A stretch of DNA of 5,116 nucleotides from assembly GCA_023432025.1 (NCBI GenBank), contig JAEYVE010000215.1, positions 1 through 5,116 of the forward strand, in the 5' to 3' direction. The translations under genes and the position numbers were made by a program. Shown here one piece after another: positions 1 to 5,116 of this stretch. Source of the DNA: Pseudomonadota bacterium. Lineage in GTDB: Bacteria; Myxococcota_A; Polyangia; Polyangiales; Polyangiaceae. The notes under the pieces were generated by a model. It saw only the letters and a program-made list of their open reading frames with translations. It had not been told where the DNA came from and did not search any database. Within the stretch, counting starts at the first letter, position 1; each line of letters starts with the position of its first letter.

Positions 1-3000
1 GGTAATGGAAGCCGAAGTCGTTGCACTGGTTCCTGATGGAACAGTAGCTGAAGTAGGAGGCGTATTCGATGTTGAAATATAATACTCATATCCCTGCACC
101 GGAGTTGGAGATCCTACAGGAGCTGTCCATGAGAAATCCAGTGAGGTAAAGCTGGCAGCTGTCAACACCGGATTGGTAGGTGCGAAACACGTTGGAACCG
201 CTTCCCAATGTACATCATCCCAATAATACCCTTTTGCGTCCGAAGGGTTCTTAATGGCTAAGCGAGCGGTGGCAGGAATCCAGTTCGGAATCACAACGGT
301 ATAATAATTATCGTTGTAGGTGCCATTGACAATATCTAACGTCTGCAAATTAACAAAACTGTTCCAGTCGGTAGCATCCGTAACATACCCCACTTCCAAA
401 GCACCCGGAAGCGCCGTGGAAGAAGTTCTCGCCTTAAATCTCAACCAGTGCGTTCCGGCATTTACATTGCTGAACTCAGGCAGTACCGCGATACCCGATA
501 CATTGGCTGCAGAGGTATATTGATAAACATTTCTTGTCCCAGAGGCCGGACTTGTTGAGTTGATGCTCAGTGTTCCCGCAGTTCCCGTGGTAGGCATCAG
601 CCTCACCCAGCAGCTGGGAAGGAAAGCTCCGGTAGCATAAGAATCAAAATCTTCAAACAGGGTCGCAACCGGTGCACATGAGGTCAGGAAACTCACCGGA
701 ACCTGAATCCAATCACTCAGATCCCCTGATCCACAGTTGGATCTTACCCATACATAATAAGTGGTCGCAGGGGTAAGATTCTGAAGCGTTGCAGGAGAAG
801 TAGCAGAACTTACTGTCGGAACAGTAGCTGCAGTAGGGGCCGTATTCGTAGTGTCAATATATACATCATATCCTGTTCCTACCGGAGTGGTAGGCGCTGT
901 CCATGTTACTTGAGCTCCATACGCTGTAACGCCGGTTATTGCTACATTGGTAGGTGGCAGACAGCTTGGTGTCGGCTCCCAATACACATCATCCCAATAG
1001 TAGCTCGCTGTGGTAGCTCCCGGATTGCGGATCGCCAGGCGCGCGTTGGCAGGTACCGAGGTCGGAACCTGAATTTTATAATCTAATCCATAAGACGTTT
1101 CCAGAATCGGAACAGTCTGGAGCAGCACAAACGAAGAAGCGCTGGTGGCATCCGTTACATAGCCTACTTCCAGAGCGGTGGCTGCCACTACTGAAGTCGC
1201 TCGCGCCTTGAATCTTAGCCAGTGCGTTCCGGCATTAATGTTACTGAACTCAGGCAATACCACGATGGTGGAATTAGCAGCAGTAGAACTGTACTGGTAA
1301 ATATTGTTCGGTGCAGAAGACGGGGTCGTGGTAGAGATCGTCTGAGATCCGCTTCCGCTGATGATTCTATCCCAACAGTTGGGAACAACACTTCCGGTGG
1401 CATTACTATCAAAGTTCTCATACAGGTAAGTCATCGGTGCACACTGCGTCATCAAAAGAGGAAGCTGTACCCACGCACTCTGATCGGTGGCCGAACAGTT
1501 GGCCCTCACCCATACAAAATAATTCGTACCGGGATTCAAAGTAGATAAACTTACGGAAGTTCCGGTTACCGTATGAGAAGGAACCGTGGTAGCATCCGGA
1601 GAGGTATTGGAGGTACTGTAATACACACTATAGTTCAATACCGCTGTAGAAGGGGCCGTCCAGGTGATATCTGCCGTGGTAGCCGTGATATTGGAGTACG
1701 CAAAATTCGTAGCAGGAAGACAAGTCGGCATTTGTTCCCAATACACATCATCCCAATAGTATCCCTTCCCGTCGGATGGGTTCTTAATGGCCAGTCTTGC
1801 TGTAGCAGGAATCCAGTTCGGAATCACAACGGTATAATAATTATCGTTGTAGGTGCCATTGACAATATCTAACGTCTGTAAATTCACAAAACTGTTCCAG
1901 TCAGTAGCGTCGGTTACAAACCCTACTTCCAGAGCACCCGGAAGGGCCGTGGAAGATGTTCTGGCTTTAAATCTCAGCCAGTGCGTTCCGGCATTCACAT
2001 TGCTGAACTCCGGTAACACCGCAATACCGGAAACATTCGCGGTAGAGGTAAACTGGTAAATATTCCGTAAACCCGAAGCCGGAGAGGTAGAGCTGATGCT
2101 CAGTGTTCCTGCTGTTCCCGTGGGAGGCATCAGCCTCACCCAGCAGCTGGGAAGGAAGGTTCCGGTACCATAAGAATCGAAGTTCTCAAACATCGTAGCG
2201 GCTGGTCCGCACGGAGTCTGGAAACTGTAAGGCCCTTTCCATACACTTACCCCGTCAACAGCTCCGCAATCTGATCTTACGTAAAATTCATACTGAGTGT
2301 TAGGGCTGAGGGTCGTAGGGGAAACCGAAGGCGTCGAAGTGGAAGTCCAGCTCGTCGGAATTCCTGTACCTGCCGGCTGCAAAGCATAATCCCACGAGGT
2401 TTCCGTACCGCCTGCAGTCCAGGTGATGGAAGCATTGGTCTGGGTAATGCCACTGACAGTCACATTTACCGGTGCATTACATGTTACCACCATATCAAAG
2501 GCGATATATGGTCTTCTCATTTCAGAAGACGAAAGAGAGGCAGGCAACGTTCCTGTAGTATTATTGCTGTATTTTGTTCCGTTGGCACTGGTACAGGTAC
2601 CACTCAGGTTATATTCATAAGACCAGGTGATGGCGTTGCTGGCTGTCGGATTGGTATATTCTACAAATAATGCCAGATTCTGAGTTCCTGAATAAGTAAA
2701 AGTCCCTGTGAAAGGAAATTCTTTCCAGCCCCCCGTTGTTCCAACAATAGGAGCAGGATTCCCGTCAAACAGTAAAGTAGCCCCGGCAGACGCAGTAGCC
2801 CAGTCCAGAGCTCCGCTTCCCCAGTTGTCCTGTGTCACTTCTTTCAGCCAGACTTTAAAACTGGGAGTACCCAGCATTCCGTTGGCATTCCCGGCACCGG
2901 TATGAAAATAAACTCCGGTAAGTACCTGATTGGCAATTCCCGCCAGTTGAGATGCGGGATAAATCGTGGCTAGCCTGTTAGTGGCATTCGCCGTTGAAGT

Positions 3001-3186
3001 GGAATACATGGGACCATACAAATTACTCTGGGTTTGTCCGGGCATCCCAGAACATACCGAAATCGTCCATACCTGCGCATTAAACTTCTCACTTCCCATC
3101 CCCAAAAGGAAAATAGCGAGAAGAATGCCTTTCAGATAGGTTCGCCGCACTGCGTACGACATTCCCTTTTCATAGAAATTCTTCAT
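1..3186 (-). CDS. Large secreted modular protein with FN3 and cleaved-adhesin/choice-of-anchor-J-like modules (C-terminus outside window)
   Basis: The frame is open from ATG at 3186 to the window edge: 1062 codons with no stop, so the 3' end is missing. Residues 1-37 form a signal peptide (basic n-region with RR at 14-15, hydrophobic GILLAIFLLG, likely cleavage FNA|Q). Residues 39-235 are a beta-rich N-terminal domain I cannot name. FN3-like domains follow at about 236-325, 489-581, 742-836 and 1000 onward, marked by ITWTA/TWTAP and the Y-V-R-x-x-C strand. They alternate with three jelly-roll-like modules at 326-488, 582-741 and 837-999, marked by ENFDS, LPSCW, LRFKAR, ALEVGYVTDAT and YYWDDVYWE. 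These resemble the cleaved adhesin/choice-of-anchor J families of Bacteroidota. The role is probably adhesion or binding of surface glycans or proteins, by inference. A T9SS sorting domain or other anchor would be expected beyond the window but is not seen. A start at codon 9 (ATG, 3162) is possible; 3186 suits the promoter spacing and is preferred. Confidence 0.93.
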   Translation of the reverse strand, partial: MKNFYEKGMSYAVRRTYLKGILLAIFLLGMGSEKFNAQVWTISVCSGMPGQTQSNLYGPMYSTSTANATNRLATIYPASQLAGIANQVLTGVYFHTGAGNANGMLGTPSFKVWLKEVTQDNWGSGALDWATASAGATLLFDGNPAPIVGTTGGWKEFPFTGTFTYSGTQNLALFVEYTNPTASNAITWSYEYNLSGTCTSANGTKYSNNTTGTLPASLSSSEMRRPYIAFDMVVTCNAPVNVTVSGITQTNASITWTAGGTETSWDYALQPAGTGIPTSWTSTSTPSVSPTTLSPNTQYEFYVRSDCGAVDGVSVWKGPYSFQTPCGPAATMFENFDSYGTGTFLPSCWVRLMPPTGTAGTLSISSTSPASGLRNIYQFTSTANVSGIAVLPEFSNVNAGTHWLRFKARTSSTALPGALEVGFVTDATDWNSFVNLQTLDIVNGTYNDNYYTVVIPNWIPATARLAIKNPSDGKGYYWDDVYWEQMPTCLPATNFAYSNITATTADITWTAPSTAVLNYSVYYSTSNTSPDATTVPSHTVTGTSVSLSTLNPGTNYFVWVRANCSATDQSAWVQLPLLMTQCAPMTYLYENFDSNATGSVVPNCWDRIISGSGSQTISTTTPSSAPNNIYQYSSTAANSTIVVLPEFSNINAGTHWLRFKARATSVVAATALEVGYVTDATSASSFVLLQTVPILETSYGLDYKIQVPTSVPANARLAIRNPGATTASYYWDDVYWEPTPSCLPPTNVAITGVTAYGAQVTWTAPTTPVGTGYDVYIDTTNTAPTAATVPTVSSATSPATLQNLTPATTYYVWVRSNCGSGDLSDWIQVPVSFLTSCAPVATLFEDFDSYATGAFLPSCWVRLMPTTGTAGTLSINSTSPASGTRNVYQYTSAANVSGIAVLPEFSNVNAGTHWLRFKARTSSTALPGALEVGYVTDATDWNSFVNLQTLDIVNGTYNDNYYTVVIPNWIPATARLAIKNPSDAKGYYWDDVHWEAVPTCFAPTNPVLTAASFTSLDFSWTAPVGSPTPVQGYEYYISTSNTPPTSATVPSGTSATTSASIT
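190..678 (-). repeat. Adhesin-like module A3 (residues 837-999)
   Basis: Third copy, 163 residues, with C837 and C859 in the same places as in A1. Protein identity to A1 is about 90% by manual alignment. DNA identity is patchy: exact over 272-345 and 592-624, with many synonymous differences between those blocks. The FN3 domain that follows (from C1000) is not specially similar to the one that follows A1, so the strong similarity is confined to the module. Confidence 0.85.
272..345 (-). repeat. 74-bp exact direct repeat, copy in module A3
   Basis: This stretch is identical base for base to 1805-1878, at an offset of 1533 bp (511 codons). It encodes 24 complete codons, from QTLDIVNGTY to NWIP, and the block is bounded by mismatches on both sides. 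Confidence 0.95.
964..1443 (-). repeat. Adhesin-like module B (residues 582-741)
   Basis: Middle copy of the module, 160 residues. It keeps the framework (YENFDS, VPNCWDR, VLPEFSNINAGTHWLRFKAR, ALEVGYVTDAT, ARLAIRNPG, YYWDDVYWE) but differs from A1 and A3 through most of the rest, including the stretch after VTDAT and a short loss of residues. Cysteines are at 582 and 604. It is clearly an older paralogous copy than the A1/A3 pair. Confidence 0.85.
1723..2211 (-). repeat. Adhesin-like module A1 (residues 326-488)
   Basis: First of three homologous modules of 160-163 residues inside the large secreted protein. It starts at C326, has FENFDSY at 333-339, LPSCW around C348, and ends with YYWDDVYWE at 476-484. 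By eye it matches module A3 at about 146 of 163 positions without gaps, exactly 511 codons (1533 bp) away. Most protein differences fall near the two ends; a central stretch of about 90 residues has only one. Family assignment (cleaved adhesin/choice-of-anchor J) rests on motif resemblance. Confidence 0.85.
1805..1878 (-). repeat. 74-bp exact direct repeat, copy in module A1
   Basis: Partner of the block at 272-345. Module B at the equivalent place (roughly 1046-1119) is not identical, so this sharing skips the nearer copy. Confidence 0.95.
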
Positions 3187-3214
3187 AATTTATGTTTAAA
3201 ATGTTGATGAACAG

Positions 3215-3222
3215 CAAATATA
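3215..3222 (-). promoter_or_regulatory. Bacteroidota-type -7 promoter element of the large secreted protein gene
   Basis: On the minus strand this reads TATATTTG, a perfect match to the TAnnTTTG -7 consensus of Bacteroidota primary sigma factor promoters. Transcription would start about 6-8 bases downstream (near 3208), leaving an AT-rich leader of about 20 bases before the ATG at 3186. At the usual 19-21 base distance upstream there is only TTTTA, so the -33 element (TTTG) is weak. No Shine-Dalgarno sequence precedes the ATG, which is usual in this phylum. Confidence 0.65.
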
Positions 3223-3336
3223 TAAAAAAATCCCAATTCATTTAAAATAAAAATAAAGAATATTTATGTTCATTAACGAATTGAAAATAACCAATTGATT
3301 AAGACATACAGCCTTGCGTCTAACCACAGTACTTTC

Positions 3337-3368
3337 AACAAAAAACAGCAGGTGGTGTTCCTGCTGTT
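3337..3368 (-). terminator. Rho-independent terminator after the small PID-motif protein gene
   Basis: Read on the minus strand: AACAGCAGG, a 7-base loop, then CCTGCTGTT, a perfect 9-bp stem whose 3' arm runs into six T in a row followed by GTTG. It sits 21 bases beyond the TAA at 3390-3392, so it closes the unit made of the T9SS cargo gene and the small gene. It lacks a U-tract on the plus strand, so it acts one way only. Confidence 0.88.
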
Positions 3369-3389
3369 GTATTGAATAAAAATAATCTC

Positions 3390-3647
3390 TTATTTATTGA
3401 GCAAAGCCTGCCGTTGGCGCACTGCATAGAGGGCGATGGCAACTCCGGCGACCATGAGCACCGGAAGGTAGTCATCAATCGGAGCAGCGGGGTCTCCGGG
3501 ACCTCCGGGGTTTGTATCGTGAGTCTGGTACATTACCTCCTCTTCTTCGTACAGATTGTTCTCAGAATCTGCGAACACATTTCCGGACTGCGCCAGCAGC
3601 ATGCCGCCCAGTCCCATCATGAATAGTAGGGTTATCTTTTTCATCAT
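3390..3647 (-). CDS. Small exported membrane protein with C-terminal PID-type sorting-like tail
   Basis: 85 residues. Residues 1-26 form a signal peptide (MMKKITLLFMMGLGGMLLA, likely cleavage VFA|DS). An acidic linker with EEEE at 34-37 follows, then a Gly/Pro stretch carrying PGDPAAPID at 50-58, a hydrophobic segment at about 60-76 (YLPVLMVAGVAIALYAV), and a short basic tail RQRQALLNK. The mature protein would be roughly 60 residues, tethered in a membrane. The motif-hydrophobic-basic layout is that of a protein-sorting tail. I recall similar small flavobacterial proteins described as PID-CTERM and sometimes misnamed signal peptidase; no protease residues are visible and that name should not be used. 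Its ATG overlaps the upstream stop by one base, and ATG at 3644 is an alternative start. Function is unknown. Confidence 0.9.
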   Translation of the reverse strand: MMKKITLLFMMGLGGMLLAQSGNVFADSENNLYEEEEVMYQTHDTNPGGPGDPAAPIDDYLPVLMVAGVAIALYAVRQRQALLNK

Positions 3648-3649
3648 TA
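3645..3649 (-). promoter_or_regulatory. TAATG stop/start overlap coupling two genes
   Basis: On the minus strand the TAA ending the T9SS cargo gene (3649-3647) shares its last A with the ATG of the small gene (3647-3645). There is no Shine-Dalgarno sequence and no room for a separate promoter between the genes, so translation of the small protein probably depends on ribosomes finishing the large one. Confidence 0.75.
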
Positions 3650-5116
3650 TTTTATTACTTTTTTAACAGTTTCGGAGTTCAGAGTTTTGATTTTCAGCAG
3701 GTACATTCCTCTGCTTCCTGCCGTTACCTGAGCCGTTGTGCTGTCAGGCTTCACGGTTCCGATATGCCTTCCGGAGGCATCATACACTTCAATGCTGAGG
3801 ATTTTTTCAGATGCTTTCACCGTGAAATGATCACCATCTTTGTACACTACAGTTTCTGCTTTTACCGTTTCTGAAGTTCCCAAAGCAGCCTGTGGCTGAT
3901 AAACGATTTCAAAACGATCCTGCTGTTCCAATGCATCACTTAGGAAAGTATAACTGTCGGTTTGCAGGTTGGTATAGATATTCGTCTGCTTGTCTTTCAG
4001 ATAAATTGCTTGTCCGGCATCAAACAATCCTGTTTTCCCTGCCAGCGAGAAAGTGTACTGGCCTGAAGCGGAATGCTTGTTTCCAAGAATAACCACATCG
4101 GTATTCACAAAATAATCCCTTCCCTGAATAGCGAGCTTATCGGTTCCCAGATAAGAATAAATTCCGTTGGCCCCTACGCTCATCACTTTAGAATCGAATG
4201 CTTCCAAAGTATTCAAAGCACCGCCTCCATACGTAATGGCCGTCTGGAACTGAGTTCCGGAAGGCGTAGCCAGTTTCAGCCAGAATTTACCTTCACCTGG
4301 ATTCATTCCTTTGTTGATAAAATTCGCCGTTGCTGCGCTGCGCATCGCGTTGGTAAACGTAATGGAAGGCGCCGTTGCCTGTACAATAAATCCTTGTCCG
4401 GGTTTTACGAGGCTATTATCATCGATTCCCAAACCTCCTTTACTGCTCCATGTTCCACCTGCTGCGTTGAACACCGCCCAGGTGGTGGCCGCCTGTTGCT
4501 GTGTGGTATTGGTAGCGGAAATATTGTCCCAGAAATAGATAGAAGAACCTATTCCTCCTCCATTGTACAGCGACTGAAGATTCAGATTCGATGGATACGG
4601 GTTTCCAATCAGGTTCCAGGTATTTCCGTTGGCATTCGCTGCATTATCCAGACTGACAGGAATATCTCCAGAATTCGGTGCTCCGGTAAACTGAGCTGCT
4701 GTTGCGGAAACGGGAACTTTCACAGAATACCCCACTCCTGCCGCTGCTATCGTAGGATTTGCAACCGTAGGATACAGGTCTGTATCAGAATTATAGGTCA
4801 TCACAAACTGTGGTGTTCCTGCAGGATAAATGTTGTACACATTTTGATTTTGCACAGGTGAACTCCAGAATACATATTTCGCCGCATCGCTGGTCGCATT
4901 TTTATTCAGCGTCATCGTTCCTGTAAGATTCAAAGTGGAACCATCTTCCTGAATGAAATTCGCATTGTCTTCTACCGTCATGTTGGCGGCGTCAATGGTC
5001 TGTCCGGAAGGAATGGTAAGCGCAGCTCCTGAGGATACGGTGATATTATTAGCATTAAATCCGCTTCCGTTGTAATTTCCTGAACCAATCACTACATCAT
5101 CCGGTGCAGTCGGACC
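3647..5116 (-). CDS. Large T9SS-exported surface protein, C-terminal part (5' end outside window)
   Basis: The frame is open from the right edge (5116) to TAA at 3647-3649; 489 residues are visible and the N-terminus and signal peptide lie outside. Residues 1-70 hold short Val/Ile/Thr strands with Gly/Asn turns (DDVVIGSGNYN, SSGAALTIPSGQT), like the solenoid strands of flavobacterial adhesins. FWSSPV at 83-88 and WNLIGNPYPS at 167-176 are motifs I know from large Flavobacteriia T9SS cargo proteins. The last 75 or so residues form a T9SS type A sorting domain: IEVYDASGR at 442-450, GMYLLKI at 470-476 and terminal KKVIK. That domain directs passage through the outer membrane, and is then cleaved and replaced by an A-LPS anchor or released. 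There is no cysteine in the visible part. The binding target is unknown; a surface adhesin or matrix protein is inferred. The small PID-motif gene follows with a one-base overlap. Confidence 0.93.
   Translation of the reverse strand, partial: GPTAPDDVVIGSGNYNGSGFNANNITVSSGAALTIPSGQTIDAANMTVEDNANFIQEDGSTLNLTGTMTLNKNATSDAAKYVFWSSPVQNQNVYNIYPAGTPQFVMTYNSDTDLYPTVANPTIAAAGVGYSVKVPVSATAAQFTGAPNSGDIPVSLDNAANANGNTWNLIGNPYPSNLNLQSLYNGGGIGSSIYFWDNISATNTTQQQAATTWAVFNAAGGTWSSKGGLGIDDNSLVKPGQGFIVQATAPSITFTNAMRSAATANFINKGMNPGEGKFWLKLATPSGTQFQTAITYGGGALNTLEAFDSKVMSVGANGIYSYLGTDKLAIQGRDYFVNTDVVILGNKHSASGQYTFSLAGKTGLFDAGQAIYLKDKQTNIYTNLQTDSYTFLSDALEQQDRFEIVYQPQAALGTSETVKAETVVYKDGDHFTVKASEKILSIEVYDASGRHIGTVKPDSTTAQVTAGSRGMYLLKIKTLNSETVKKVIK

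Noticed and set aside
320..2059. Two similar plus-strand frames of 67-68 codons starting at 320 and 1853
   Set aside because: They look like a conserved pair only because they lie opposite the repeated modules A3 and A1; similarity comes from the coding repeat on the minus strand.
190..2211. Direct repeats as a CRISPR array or mobile element
   Set aside because: Repeats are 74 and 33 bp inside one open frame, 1533 bp apart, with no spacer pattern, inverted ends or transposase; they are protein modules.
1..3186. A possible frameshift or broken gene, since the giant frame has no end here
   Set aside because: Frame was checked at every cysteine codon and stays in phase through to position 1; it is simply cut by the window.
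3270..3300. Imperfect inverted repeat around AATTG/CAATT in the intergenic gap
   Set aside because: Only five bases per arm in AT-rich DNA; expected by chance and not placed at a convincing operator position.
3372..3626. Plus-strand frame of 84 codons opposite the small PID-motif gene
   Set aside because: The minus-strand frame has a signal peptide, a membrane segment and an overlapping start; the plus-strand frame has none of these and begins next to the terminator.
4073..4861. Plus-strand open frame of 262 codons opposite the T9SS cargo gene
   Set aside because: It is antisense to a well-supported gene, its product is rich in Arg, Ile, Cys and Ser with no domain, and it has no promoter; it is an effect of the codon use on the other strand.
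5090..5092. GTG at 5092 as the start of the T9SS cargo gene
   Set aside because: The same frame stays open upstream to the window edge (reading GPTAPDDV before it), there is no signal peptide after it, and the visible part lacks an N-terminus; the real start is outside.

Overview
The window looks like part of a surface-protein locus from a member of the Bacteroidota, most likely Flavobacteriia of the Chryseobacterium type. The evidence is a C-terminal type IX secretion (T9SS) sorting domain, cleaved-adhesin/choice-of-anchor-J-like modules alternating with fibronectin type III (FN3) domains, a TAnnTTTG-type -7 promoter element, and starts without a Shine-Dalgarno sequence. The genus is an inference from style only. 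All three genes lie on the minus strand, and both outer genes run off the window.

From right to left, in the direction of transcription, the first is the 3' part of a large exported protein (3647-5116, 489 residues visible). It has a beta-rich, Gly/Asn/Thr-rich body and ends in a T9SS type A sorting domain. Its stop codon overlaps the start of an 85-residue membrane-anchored protein (3390-3647) with a signal peptide, an acidic linker, a PGDPAAPID motif, one hydrophobic segment and a basic tail. A clear rho-independent terminator (3337-3368) follows, so these two genes form the end of one transcription unit.

After a short AT-rich gap with a good -7 element (3215-3222), a new unit starts: a giant secreted modular protein (1-3186, 1062 residues visible, C-terminus outside the window). 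It has a signal peptide, a roughly 195-residue N-terminal domain, and then FN3 and adhesin-like modules in the order FN3, A1, FN3, B, FN3, A3, FN3. Modules A1 and A3 are about 90% identical in protein, while B between them is clearly different. Each complete domain carries exactly two cysteines.

Together the genes encode parts of the cell surface or secreted layer, plausibly adhesins. Nothing here is a defence system, mobile element, RNA gene or CRISPR array. The points most worth a second look are the small PID-motif protein translationally linked to a T9SS cargo, and the uneven, tract-like DNA identity between adhesin modules A1 and A3.
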